In this document: piece after piece, positions 1 through 7,567 of the stretch
Layout of the letters: every line of letters starts with the position of its first letter
Position numbering within the stretch: the stretch's first letter is position 1
Assembly (NCBI GenBank): GCA_031556065.1
Contig: JAVBTR010000029.1
Span: forward strand, 1 to 47,820
Source of the DNA: JAVBTR01 sp031556065
GTDB lineage: Bacteria > Bacillota > Clostridia > Christensenellales > Aristaeellaceae
DNA: 47,820 nt
Direction of reading: 5' to 3'
Translations under genes and position numbers: made by a program
The notes under the pieces: model-generated
The model's database searches: none
What the model saw: only the letters and a program-made list of their open reading frames with translations
Told to the model about the DNA's origin: nothing

Positions 1-56
1 TTTGGGGAGAGCGCGAGAGGGGATTTACTTTCCCCCGAAACAAAGGCCCCTCTCGC
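1..56 (-). terminator. gap terminator; member of hairpin-plus-tail repeat family
   Basis: Lies just downstream of the minus-strand gap stop. A 10-bp stem pairs GCGAGAGGGG (13-22) with CCCCTCTCGC (47-56). On the minus strand the hairpin is followed by GCTCTCCCCAAA, the start of the same tail found after the hairpins at 2095-2172, 7486-7559 and 39478-39556. The tail is cut by the window edge. Confidence 0.7.
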
Positions 57-81
57 ATAAATAAGATGATTTTTAATTGAA

Positions 82-1104
82 TTACTTCGCGTCCACTTCC
101 GCCATGTGGCAGATAAGGTCCACAACTTTGTTGGAGTAGCCCCATTCGTTGTCATACCAGGCCACCAGCTTCACGAAGGTATCGGTGAGGCTGATGCCGG
201 CAGTGGCGTCGAAGATGGAGGTGCGGGGATCGTGGATGAAGTCGGAGGAAACAACAGCATCTTCGGTATAGCCGATGATGCCCTTCCACTGGGCGGATTC
301 AGAAGCGGCCTTCATGGTGGCTTTGATATCGTCCATGGTGGCGGGGGTATTGAGGTTCACGGTTAAGTCAACCACAGACACGTCGGCGGTGGGAACGCGG
401 AAGGACATGCCGGTGAGCTTGCCCTTGAGTTCGGGAATGACCACGCCTACAGCCTTGGCAGCGCCGGTGGAAGAGGGGATGATGTTGAAAGCCGCGCCGC
501 GGCCGCCGCGCCAGTCCTTCTTGGAGGGGCCGTCAACGGTCTTCTGGGTGGCAGTGGTGGCATGAACGGTGGTCATCAGACCATCGGCAATGCCGTACTT
601 GTCGTTGATCACCTTGGCCAAAGGAGCCAAGCAGTTGGTGGTGCAAGAAGCGTTGGAAACAACGTTCATGTCCTTGGTGTAGCCAGTGTGGTTAACGCCC
701 ATAACGAACATGGGGGTTTCCTTGTCCTTAGCAGGAGCGGTGATAACCACTTTCTTAGCGCCGCCAACGAAGTGAGCAGAGGCACCGGGGGTGTCGCAGA
801 ACACGCCGGTAGCTTCGGCAACGTATTCGGCACCAGCTTCGCCCCATTTAATTTCTTCGGGCTTCATGCAGGCAAAGATTTTCACGGCGTTGCCGTTGAC
901 GATCATGGCGCTGTTGGCATGGTCGATTTTGATATCGCCTTTGAACTGGCCATGGACGGTGTCGTAGCGGAGCATATATTCCATGTAATCCAGATCGATG
1001 AAGGGATCGTTGATGGCAACAACCTGTACATCTTTGTTATCCAGAGCGGCACGGAACACCAAACGGCCGATACGGCCAAAACCATTAATACCAACTTTTA
1101 CCAT
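82..1104 (-). CDS. gap: Glyceraldehyde-3-phosphate dehydrogenase, type I
   Basis: Catalyses reversible oxidative phosphorylation of glyceraldehyde-3-phosphate with NAD in cytosolic glycolysis. The 340-aa product has the usual family length. It opens with the Rossmann motif VKVGINGFGRIGRLVFRAA, carries the catalytic cysteine in SNASCTTNCLAP and the substrate-binding stretch HATTATQKTVDGPSKKDWRGG, and ends with the WYDNEWGYSNKVVDL signature. The start is ATG at 1104, preceded by TGAGGAGGGC; an in-frame ATG at 1128 would add eight residues and lies upstream of this ribosome binding site, so it is rejected. The gene is monocistronic here, with its own promoter and terminator. No pgk or tpi is adjacent. 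Confidence 0.98.
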   Translation of the reverse strand: MVKVGINGFGRIGRLVFRAALDNKDVQVVAINDPFIDLDYMEYMLRYDTVHGQFKGDIKIDHANSAMIVNGNAVKIFACMKPEEIKWGEAGAEYVAEATGVFCDTPGASAHFVGGAKKVVITAPAKDKETPMFVMGVNHTGYTKDMNVVSNASCTTNCLAPLAKVINDKYGIADGLMTTVHATTATQKTVDGPSKKDWRGGRGAAFNIIPSSTGAAKAVGVVIPELKGKLTGMSFRVPTADVSVVDLTVNLNTPATMDDIKATMKAASESAQWKGIIGYTEDAVVSSDFIHDPRTSIFDATAGISLTDTFVKLVAWYDNEWGYSNKVVDLICHMAEVDAK

Positions 1105-1143
1105 GGGAAAGCCCTCCTCAAAAAACATTATTGTCCAAATGTT

Positions 1144-1172
1144 ATTGTACCCAATTTCCGGTTTTTTTGCAA
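1144..1172 (-). promoter_or_regulatory. gap promoter, sigma-A type
   Basis: Minus strand: -35 TTGCAA (1172-1167), 17-bp spacer, -10 TACAAT (1149-1144), about 40 bases before the gap start. Confidence 0.7.
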
Positions 1173-1237
1173 TAGTATTTCGAGCTTTTTTGTGAAAAAT
1201 TTCGCAAATCGAATGCTAGGAGATGAATAAACAATAT

Positions 1238-1262
1238 AAAAAAGCAGGGGCGCATCCCCTGC
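1238..1262 (-). terminator. Intrinsic terminator of the XRE regulator gene
   Basis: Minus strand: GCAGGGG (1262-1256) pairs with CCCCTGC (1250-1244), followed by six T residues (1243-1238). It lies ten bases past the regulator's stop codon. Confidence 0.85.
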
Positions 1263-1271
1263 CTTTCATAG

Positions 1272-1637
1272 TTATTCGTTTGTTTGCTTTTTCTTTCGGG
1301 TATATGCAGGCTTTCTTGAACGGTGATAGATTTTGGCCATGGATACCAGGTCCTTGCGCTCTTGGGGGGTCAAGGGTGTGGCATAGGCGATCAGCTGATT
1401 CATGGTTTTATCGTACTGTACGGGAGGCTCATCCTCTTTGAGTAAATCTTGCAATGTGATACCCAAGCCTCGAGCGAGCTTTTTTAGGGTCTCGTAGGTC
1501 GGATTGCCTATTCCGATTTCCAAATATCCAATCTGACTGGCTGTAAGCATTTCGCAGCGCAAAGACAATTCCATTTGTGAAATGCCTAATGCCGTTCGAA
1601 GATCAAGCACACGCTTGCCAAGTTCTTGTTGTGTCAC
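1272..1637 (-). CDS. XRE/HTH_3-family transcriptional regulator, 121 aa
   Basis: Residues 8-62 form a Cro/C1-type helix-turn-helix: LRTALGISQMELSLR, then the recognition segment TASQIGYLEIGIGNPTYETL and LARGLGITLQDLL. The C-terminal half is basic (RSRKPAYTRKKKQ) with no recognisable ligand domain. The ATG at 1637 follows GATGTGAGGTAATTA, an acceptable ribosome binding site. The gene is divergent from a small membrane-anchored protein at 1764, and a perfect 14-bp palindrome overlaps that gene's -35 box, so the likely role is repression of the neighbour and possibly itself. The target is inferred; the DNA-binding fold is clear. Confidence 0.85.
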   Translation of the reverse strand: MTQQELGKRVLDLRTALGISQMELSLRCEMLTASQIGYLEIGIGNPTYETLKKLARGLGITLQDLLKEDEPPVQYDKTMNQLIAYATPLTPQERKDLVSMAKIYHRSRKPAYTRKKKQTNE

Positions 1638-1663
1638 ATTAATTACCTCACATCTTTTTATTC

Positions 1664-1733
1664 ATGATACAAGGCAGTATTTTCTAAAACAACGAATATT
1701 AAGGTTGAATATTCAACAAATATATCGTACAAT
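1664..1733. promoter_or_regulatory. Divergent promoters with XRE operator candidate
   Basis: Plus strand: TTGAAT (1705-1710), 17-bp spacer, TACAAT (1728-1733), for the gene at 1764. Minus strand: TTGTTT (1692-1687), 17-bp spacer, TATCAT (1669-1664), for the regulator at 1637. The perfect palindrome GTTGAATATTCAAC at 1704-1717 covers the plus -35 box. Further AACAAC/GTTGTT motifs flank it. Confidence 0.6.
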
Positions 1734-1763
1734 TTGTTGTTATGATGTTGTTGGAGGATGACT

Positions 1764-2087
1764 ATGAGAAGACACAAAAAGAAAATCATTTGTTTGGCAA
1801 TCATTCTTTTCTTGGTGCTTGCAAGCTGCTTAGCGGTTCATATTTGGGAGCATCTTTGCTTATGCAACAAGCTGCCCATACATCTATTTTTGACCCGTGA
1901 TTACTGGATCGGCAATGAAGCCCTGCGGCAATATGATTGCGGCATGGACTTAAGTTTTCTTGTAGGCGAAAAAAACCTGATCAAGGTAGAACAAAGAAAA
2001 TGCTCTCATAATCAGTCCATCATGTTTTATATTAGTGAAAATGAAACAATGGCATGGCCCAGTGCAAAGAAAATATGGTGGCAATAG
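1764..2087 (+). CDS. Small membrane-anchored or secreted protein, unknown function
   Basis: A 107-aa product starting MRRHKKKIICLAIILFLVL: a basic N-terminus followed by a hydrophobic segment (about residues 8-26) ending near ASC, so either a signal anchor or a lipoprotein with Cys in LASCLA. The remainder is polar with scattered Cys and Trp and matches no family I recognise. The ATG at 1764 is chosen because TTGGAGG (1751-1757) is optimally spaced from it; the ATG at 1758 abuts the ribosome binding site. It is divergent from an XRE regulator, with a shared operator region, which suggests a regulated pair. Confidence 0.65.
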   Translation: MRRHKKKIICLAIILFLVLASCLAVHIWEHLCLCNKLPIHLFLTRDYWIGNEALRQYDCGMDLSFLVGEKNLIKVEQRKCSHNQSIMFYISENETMAWPSAKKIWWQ

Positions 2088-2094
2088 TTAGGAC

Positions 2095-2172
2095 CCAATA
2101 CAGGTTTTCTGGGATGGGAGAGTATGAGAGGGAAGGGGCTCTTTTTTCTAAAAGAGCCCCTTCCCTCTCATA
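2095..2172. repeat. Hairpin-plus-tail repeat, bidirectional terminator
   Basis: A perfect 23-bp stem pairs 2123-2145 with 2150-2172 around the loop TTCT. It sits between the convergent genes ending at 2087 and 2179 and has T/A runs suited to termination both ways. The 2095-2122 segment (ACCCAATACAGGTTTTCT...GGGAGAG) matches the tail of copies at 7486-7559 and 39478-39556. Confidence 0.8.
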
Positions 2173-2178
2173 AAAATA

Positions 2179-3540
2179 TCACTCGTATTTTAGCGCCACC
2201 AGTGTCACATCGTTATCCGTCTCCCGGCCGTTGAAGCCCTTCTGGCCGCATTCGATCTCGCCGGATTGGCTGTCGTAGGGGTCGATGCGGGGGAAGTGCT
2301 TTGCACATTCGAAGGGCTTTTGGTAGGCGCTGTTGAAGACCACTCGAAGGGGTTCCAGGTTGCCAAAGTAGAATTGGCGGCGGGTTTCGTTGCCCACCCG
2401 GTTGGCGCCGCCGCCAAAGGAGCAATCAGCAAAGAGCCAGCCCCAGCCCTCTAAGTAGAATTGGGCCCAATCGTGGCTGCCCACGTAATCCTCCGCGATC
2501 ACAAGACCCGATTGCCAGCGGGCCGGGATGCCCGCAATGCGGCAAAGGTTGATGAACATCAGGGCTTGGATACCGCAATCCCCCCGAAGGTTGATGGCGG
2601 CGTACTCCCCTAAGTGGGCGATTTGGAAGTAATCCCGCACGAAGGCGTAGGTCACTTTGGTGGTGATATAATCGTATATGGCCCGGGCTTTATCAAGGGG
2701 CGAATCATAACCGGCAGTGATGTCCTGGCACAATTGGCGCAGGTAGGGCGTAAAGCGGATGCAAGCCCCTTCCTCCGCGAGGTCTTCTGGAACAGGGGCC
2801 GGCGCGGCGGGGTAGAGGGGCGCGGTGGGGGTGGGCTTGGTTAAATCCGCATAGAGAATGGTTTGGGTGTAACGGTATTCGGCAGTGAAGGGTTCATTGG
2901 TACCCAGGATTTCTTCGAAATAAGCAGTGCGCTGGGGCGCGGCTTCGTTGTCTAAATGCTTGGGCTTAAAGCCACCAAAGGTGATTCCGATATCAGTGGT
3001 TTGGGGGGCTGCCGCCGGAATGGGCAGGTGAGCCCGGTAGGTTTCGCAGGGAATGAACGCCCTGTCGGTGGCATAGAGGGAAGAGGATAATTGCACATGA
3101 GCGGTAAGCCTGCCCTCGGTTTGGAGGCGGGCAATCAAAGGATCCAGCCAGGGGCTCACAGGGCTGGGCTTTTCCCCGGTGCGGGCCAAAAGGGCCGGGG
3201 TCTTTAATAGGGTTTTATGAAAGCGCACGAAATAGCGTTTTTCCCCGTTTAGGTAGATAAAATCCACCTTGCCGTCCAAGTCCATTTCATCCAGCTCTTC
3301 CAGGGTGAAATCTGCAATGGCTTCTCGCATTTTATGTAGCGCCTGTTCCCTGTTATAGGGGTATTGGGTGGGCAACCGCAGAATGATCTCTCGTTCCAGC
3401 TTCAGCCGCTGGGCCAGAGGTGCGGGAATGGCCTGGTGCAGCCGCCTGTCGATGGCTTCCACGGCACCTTTTAGGTCCCCTGCCCATTTGCGCTTTTCAA
3501 TATCCTCGGGCAATGGCATGGAAAGAATAAAGTCGTACAT
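2179..3540 (-). CDS. Transglutaminase-like cysteine protease-fold protein
   Basis: A 453-aa cytosolic protein with no signal peptide. The C-terminal third is a transglutaminase-like domain: Cys322 in LRGDCGIQALMF, His356 in SHDWAQFYL and Asp372 in FADCSFGG form the expected catalytic triad. The N-terminal ~250 residues are not recognised. Bacterial members are usually peptidases or isopeptidases rather than cross-linking enzymes; the substrate here is unknown. The start ATG overlaps the upstream stop as TGATG at 3540, so the gene is translationally coupled to the GNAT-isomerase gene and is last in the operon running from 7391. AAGGGGGAAC precedes the start. Confidence 0.85.
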   Translation of the reverse strand: MYDFILSMPLPEDIEKRKWAGDLKGAVEAIDRRLHQAIPAPLAQRLKLEREIILRLPTQYPYNREQALHKMREAIADFTLEELDEMDLDGKVDFIYLNGEKRYFVRFHKTLLKTPALLARTGEKPSPVSPWLDPLIARLQTEGRLTAHVQLSSSLYATDRAFIPCETYRAHLPIPAAAPQTTDIGITFGGFKPKHLDNEAAPQRTAYFEEILGTNEPFTAEYRYTQTILYADLTKPTPTAPLYPAAPAPVPEDLAEEGACIRFTPYLRQLCQDITAGYDSPLDKARAIYDYITTKVTYAFVRDYFQIAHLGEYAAINLRGDCGIQALMFINLCRIAGIPARWQSGLVIAEDYVGSHDWAQFYLEGWGWLFADCSFGGGANRVGNETRRQFYFGNLEPLRVVFNSAYQKPFECAKHFPRIDPYDSQSGEIECGQKGFNGRETDNDVTLVALKYE

Positions 3541-5000
3541 CAGTGTTCCCCCTTAGGCGGCATAGAAATAAGCGCACGGCCATTGCCATGCAAAGCAAGT
3601 GCGGGGCAGGTGGCAGGCAGAAAATAGGTCTGCCCTTTTTTTGCATGGATGGTGGCTTGGCCAAAGGTAATGTCCATATCATCCATCACGGTGAGCAGGG
3701 CGTAGCTGGGTGCTTTTTCAAGCTTTAAGCTGCCCTGCACCAGGGCGCTGTCCAGAATAAAGCGGCGCTTGTCCAAAACCCGGGTGACGCCTGGGGTTTC
3801 AGGGGCGGGAATGGGGTTAAGGGCAAAGGAGGTGTTGCATACATCCAGGGATTTTTCCACGTGCAGCTCCCGCTTGTTGCCGTTTTTGTCGGTGCGGTCA
3901 TAATCGTATAAACGGTAGGTCACATCGGAGGATTGCTGAATTTCATACAGCATGATCCCCCCGCCGATGGCGTGAATGCAGCCTGCGGGGATGAACAGCA
4001 CATCCAGGGGCTTTACAGGCACCTTGCGCAGCAGCGCTTCTACGGCTTTGCCATTTTTAAGGGACTCACCCAAAGCCTCTATGGTAACGCCCGGCTGGAT
4101 GCCGTACACCAGGGTGGCGCCTTCATCGGCCTGCAAAACCACCCAGGCCTCTTCCTTGCCCAGCTTCCCATTTTCGTTTTCATGGGCGTAGGTATCGTCC
4201 GGGTGCACCTGAACGCTCAGGGCATCCTTGGCATCGATGAACTTAAGCAGCAGGGGGAAGGGCGCTTCGAAGCCTTCGCCTAAGAGCTTTTCCCCATACT
4301 TGGCGATCAGCCCGCCCAGCTCCGCACCCATGGGATCGGTGCTGTTCAGGGAAGGCAGAACGCTTACCTCCAGGCTTTCGCCGGTACGGTCGTCGGGAAT
4401 GGGCTTGCCAAAGACACTGCTTAGCTTGCTGCCCCCCCAGGGGGTATCCTTCCCAAAGCGGAAGGCTGGGCTCATAGGGATGGGCAGCAGCGGGCAGCTT
4501 TCGGTTAAGGGCTTTTCGTAGCAGGGGAAGGGGCTTTCTTTAAAGGGAAAGAACACCTGCCCAGCCCTGCGCATATCAAACCGCTCGTATAGATTTATGG
4601 CCCTTTCGTTTAAAGAATAGGTGTCCAGCCGCAGGCAGTCGTAGCCCAGCTTGGCCCCCTCCTTGGCCAGAAAGTGGAGCATCTGGGTGCCGATTCCCTT
4701 GCCCTGGGCATCGGGGGATACGGCCAGGCGGTGCATAAAAACAGGCTTCACGCCGAACTGCCAGGGAATAGCGCTGTATTCGGCATCGCATTCCCCGTTC
4801 ATAACCATGGCGGCTTCCACAACGCCTTCTTCTTTTAATATATACATCTGGCCTTTTTCAATATCGTCTAAAAGCAGCTGGTCGCTGGGGTAAACCCCAT
4901 AGGTCCACTGGTCCAGCCCTTGCTCCTGCATCCGCTCCACCGCGGCCCGGTACAAGCGGCAGATGGATTCATACGCTTGCATGGTGGCCTTTAAAATCAT
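3540..5000 (-). CDS. manA: GNAT acetyltransferase fused to type I mannose-6-phosphate isomerase
   Basis: Two domains in one 486-aa chain. Residues 1-165 are a GNAT acetyltransferase with the acetyl-CoA loop RLAVSPDAQGKGIGTQML (91-108) and the helix ERAINLYERFDM. Residues ~175-486 are a cupin phosphomannose isomerase: Gln264 and His266 in VQVHPDD, Glu284 in GKEEAWVV and His343 in PAGCIHAIGGG are the zinc ligands. The isomerase interconverts mannose-6-P and fructose-6-P. The GNAT substrate is unknown. The frame is continuous across the junction, with no stop or internal ribosome binding site evident, so the fusion is real in this sequence. It lies one base after the ABC exporter gene and overlaps the transglutaminase gene. 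Confidence 0.9.
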   Translation of the reverse strand: MILKATMQAYESICRLYRAAVERMQEQGLDQWTYGVYPSDQLLLDDIEKGQMYILKEEGVVEAAMVMNGECDAEYSAIPWQFGVKPVFMHRLAVSPDAQGKGIGTQMLHFLAKEGAKLGYDCLRLDTYSLNERAINLYERFDMRRAGQVFFPFKESPFPCYEKPLTESCPLLPIPMSPAFRFGKDTPWGGSKLSSVFGKPIPDDRTGESLEVSVLPSLNSTDPMGAELGGLIAKYGEKLLGEGFEAPFPLLLKFIDAKDALSVQVHPDDTYAHENENGKLGKEEAWVVLQADEGATLVYGIQPGVTIEALGESLKNGKAVEALLRKVPVKPLDVLFIPAGCIHAIGGGIMLYEIQQSSDVTYRLYDYDRTDKNGNKRELHVEKSLDVCNTSFALNPIPAPETPGVTRVLDKRRFILDSALVQGSLKLEKAPSYALLTVMDDMDITFGQATIHAKKGQTYFLPATCPALALHGNGRALISMPPKGEH

Positions 5001-5001
5001 A

Positions 5002-6756
5002 TTAAACCTCCGTGTACATGTTGTATAGGCTGTGGTAAATGCCGTGCTTTTGCATCAGCTCTTTATGGGAGCCTTGCTCTTCCACACCGTTTTCAGTAAG
5101 CACCCAGATCACCGTAGCGTTTCGGATGGTGGTGAGCCGGTGGGCGATGGTGAAGGTGGTGCGGCCCTTGGCCAGCTCTTCCAAGGAGGCCTGTACAAGG
5201 CGCTCGCTTTCGTTGTCCAGGGCGGAGGTGGCTTCGTCTAAAATGAGGATGGGCGGGTTTTTAAGGAACACCCGGGCAATGGAAATCCGCTGCTTCTGCC
5301 CGCCGGAAAGGCGAACGCCCCGCTCCCCTACAAAGGTATCATAGCCCTGGGGCAGCGCCATAATGAAATCGTGGGCCCCGGCTTTCTTGGCCGCGTCCTG
5401 CACCTGCTCCAGGGTGGAACCGGGGCGGCCATAAACAATATTGTCCAGCACGGTGCCGGAGAAGAGGTATACGTCCTGCTGCACCATGCCAATATTATCC
5501 CGAAGGGATTTAAGCGTTAGGTGCTTAATGTCCTGGCCGTCGATGAAAATCTTGCCGCCGGTTAGCTCGTAAAATCTGGGGATCAGGTTGGAAATGGTGG
5601 TTTTGCCGCCGCCGGAGGGGCCCACCAGGGCAATGGAATCCCCTGCGTTGCAGGTCAGGTCCAGGTGGGTTAAAACCTCTTTATCGTCCTGAGAATAGCT
5701 GAAGGATACGTCTTTAAAGACGATTTCGCCCTTGACATTTTGAAGCTCCCTGGCACCGGGCAAATCTTGTATTTCAACAGGCGCGTCCAGGAGCTCAATG
5801 AACCGCTCAATGCCTGTCATGCCCCGCTGGAACTGCTCTTGGAATTCAACGATCCGGCGGATGGAGTTAAGCAGGGTGGAAACATACAGCAAATAGGCCA
5901 TGTAATCGGCGGGGGAAATCTTTCCATCGATAATGAAAAGCGCCCCAACCACCACCACCAGAATGTACATCAAGCCGTCGAATACGCGGGTGGTGGTATG
6001 GAAGCCGGCCATGGCCTGATAGGTTTTGATCTTGATCTTTTGGAACTTTTCGTTGCCCTGGCGGAACTTTTCTTCCTCAATAGGCTCATTGGAGAAGGAT
6101 TTCACCACGCGAATCCCCAGCAGGCTGTCTTCCACCTGGGAGTTGATTTCGCCCACCTGGTGGCGGGATTGCTTGAAGGCTTCCCGCATGCGCTTGCCAA
6201 AGATGCGGGTAAAAATGTACATCAGCGGCAGCATGACAAACACAAGGAGCGTCAGCCATACGTTCATGCCGCAAAGGATAATGAAGGAGGCGACGATCTT
6301 AATAAACGCGATAAGGAATTCTTCCGGGCAGTGGTGGGCAAACTCGGTAATCTCGAACAGGTCCGAGGTGATCCGGGCCATGATCTGCCCTACCTTGGCG
6401 TTGGAATAATAAGAGAAGGAAAGCTTTTGCAAATGGGAAAACAAGGCGTTGCGCATATCGGTTTCGATATGGGTGCCCATCACATGCCCAATGTAGGACA
6501 TATAATAGTTGGCCGCCGCGTCGATCAGGCGAAGGACAATGTAAACGCCGCCCAGCTTCATCACATAGGCGATGGTAAGCCCAGCAAGATCGTCGATGGC
6601 CTGGTTGGTAATAGCCCGGACGATCAGCGGCAGAACAATTTCGCACAGGGTGGTCAGAACAGCGCAGAACAGGTCGATGGCCACGGTTTTCTTGTAGGGC
6701 TTAAAATAGGGCAGGAAACGTTTTACGAGCTGAGAAGTCTTCATGGTTTTTGACAT
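5002..6756 (-). CDS. ABC exporter half-transporter, fused membrane and ATPase domains
   Basis: A 584-aa protein with an N-terminal type IV exporter membrane domain of six predicted helices (about residues 20-325) and a C-terminal ATPase. Walker A is GPSGGGKTT (~375-383), the signature LSGGQKQR (~485), Walker B ILILDEATSALD (~505), and the switch histidine is in TIAHRLTTI. It belongs to the MsbA/YheI-like multidrug or lipid exporter group and would act as a homodimer, since no partner half-transporter is adjacent. The start follows AAGGACTGTGTACCA. It is cotranscribed with the membrane protein upstream (17-base gap) and the isomerase fusion downstream (1-base gap). The substrate cannot be read from sequence. 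Confidence 0.92.
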   Translation of the reverse strand: MSKTMKTSQLVKRFLPYFKPYKKTVAIDLFCAVLTTLCEIVLPLIVRAITNQAIDDLAGLTIAYVMKLGGVYIVLRLIDAAANYYMSYIGHVMGTHIETDMRNALFSHLQKLSFSYYSNAKVGQIMARITSDLFEITEFAHHCPEEFLIAFIKIVASFIILCGMNVWLTLLVFVMLPLMYIFTRIFGKRMREAFKQSRHQVGEINSQVEDSLLGIRVVKSFSNEPIEEEKFRQGNEKFQKIKIKTYQAMAGFHTTTRVFDGLMYILVVVVGALFIIDGKISPADYMAYLLYVSTLLNSIRRIVEFQEQFQRGMTGIERFIELLDAPVEIQDLPGARELQNVKGEIVFKDVSFSYSQDDKEVLTHLDLTCNAGDSIALVGPSGGGKTTISNLIPRFYELTGGKIFIDGQDIKHLTLKSLRDNIGMVQQDVYLFSGTVLDNIVYGRPGSTLEQVQDAAKKAGAHDFIMALPQGYDTFVGERGVRLSGGQKQRISIARVFLKNPPILILDEATSALDNESERLVQASLEELAKGRTTFTIAHRLTTIRNATVIWVLTENGVEEQGSHKELMQKHGIYHSLYNMYTEV

Positions 6757-6773
6757 TGGTACACAGTCCTTCT

Positions 6774-7391
6774 TTATGATAATGGCACTTCAAGCTGGCA
6801 CAGCTTTAATAGATTCGGGGCGGTTTCCAAGTATTCCTTTGGCAGGGTAATCAGGTAAAGGGCTTCGTCCCCCTCAATGTGGAAGCGCACCGTCTTGGTT
6901 GAATCCATGCGCACGGCGGGCAGGTGCAAAAGGGTATAGCCAAGGGTGGGGGAAATAGCGTAGCCCTTGGTGTCCACCAGGGCAAAGGCACGTTTGGGGT
7001 AAATGGTCTGCAGGGTAAGGGTTTTGCTATCCTGGGTCTGGTAGGTCAGTTCCCCGACCCGGGCAAAGGCGCCCTCGTAGGCCACATCGTAGGCCTGGCC
7101 CTGGACAAAGGCAATATCCGTACCGGGGGAAAGCCGCAGCAGCGGTGCCGGGTATGAACTCAGCATATGCTGGATTTCACTTTCCTGTGTAATAATATCC
7201 GGTAATTGGGCGCTTAAAAGCGCCTGGGGGGCGCTTTCTGGGTTCAGCTGCAAAAGCGCGTCCTCCGTTGGCTGGCCGATAACCACCGCCAGGTAGAACA
7301 CTGCCACTGCCACCAGGCTGACCAGCACCGTGGCCAGTACGCGCAATATTTTTTTTAAGGAAGCATTTCGTTTTTTCTTTCTTCTGGCCAT
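6774..7391 (-). CDS. Membrane-anchored protein of unknown function
   Basis: A 205-aa protein starting MARRKKKRNASLKKILRVL, a strongly basic N-terminus followed by one hydrophobic helix (about residues 17-42), then an extracytoplasmic domain of ~160 residues without recognisable motifs. This is a type II membrane topology. The start is ATG 7391 because GGAGCTCTC lies just upstream; the longer open frame to 7466 runs through a terminator hairpin and is rejected. It is the first gene of the operon containing the ABC exporter, so it may be an accessory of that transporter (inference from position only). Confidence 0.75.
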   Translation of the reverse strand: MARRKKKRNASLKKILRVLATVLVSLVAVAVFYLAVVIGQPTEDALLQLNPESAPQALLSAQLPDIITQESEIQHMLSSYPAPLLRLSPGTDIAFVQGQAYDVAYEGAFARVGELTYQTQDSKTLTLQTIYPKRAFALVDTKGYAISPTLGYTLLHLPAVRMDSTKTVRFHIEGDEALYLITLPKEYLETAPNLLKLCQLEVPLS

Positions 7392-7415
7392 GAGAGCTCC
7401 TTTATGTTGGTGTTT

Positions 7416-7482
7416 GCGGAAACCTTTTTTCTTTTGAAAAGGTAAAAAGGTTTCCGCACCTTCCAAAAAAGAAAACTTGAAT
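7416..7482 (+). repeat. Hairpin-plus-tail repeat, inverted copy
   Basis: A 14-bp stem pairs 7416-7429 (GCGGAAACCTTTTT) with 7444-7457. It is followed by CACCTTCCAAAAAAGAAAAC and TTGAATGGGG, matching the family tail, here on the plus strand. It faces the copy at 7486-7559 tail to tail. Confidence 0.6.
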
Positions 7483-7485
7483 GGG

Positions 7486-7559
7486 GGTCCCTTATAGGTT
7501 TTCTTTTTGGAGAGCGCGAGAACCGCTTTTCTTTTTTCTAAAAGAAAAATGGTTCTCGC
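7486..7559 (-). repeat. Hairpin-plus-tail repeat and terminator of the CHAP gene
   Basis: Minus strand, eight bases after the CHAP-gene stop: GCGAGAACC (7559-7551) pairs with GGTTCTCGC (7524-7516), with an inner A/T-rich stem, then the tail GCTCTCCAAAAAGAAAACCT and ATAAGGG. Acts as a probable intrinsic terminator. Confidence 0.75.
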
Positions 7560-7567
7560 AAAACCCT

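Noticed and set aside
562..1230. A 222-codon open frame antisense to gap.
   Set aside because: The opposite strand encodes full-length GAPDH with all motifs; the antisense frame has no family features and is a codon-bias shadow.
5740..6753. A 337-codon open frame antisense to the ABC exporter membrane domain.
   Set aside because: It is composed of the complement of a clear ABC exporter, is His/Gly-rich without motifs, and lacks a credible ribosome binding site.
7392..7466. N-terminal extension of the membrane-anchored protein.
   Set aside because: It would translate through a 14-bp hairpin; ATG 7391 has a good ribosome binding site and a normal signal-anchor start.
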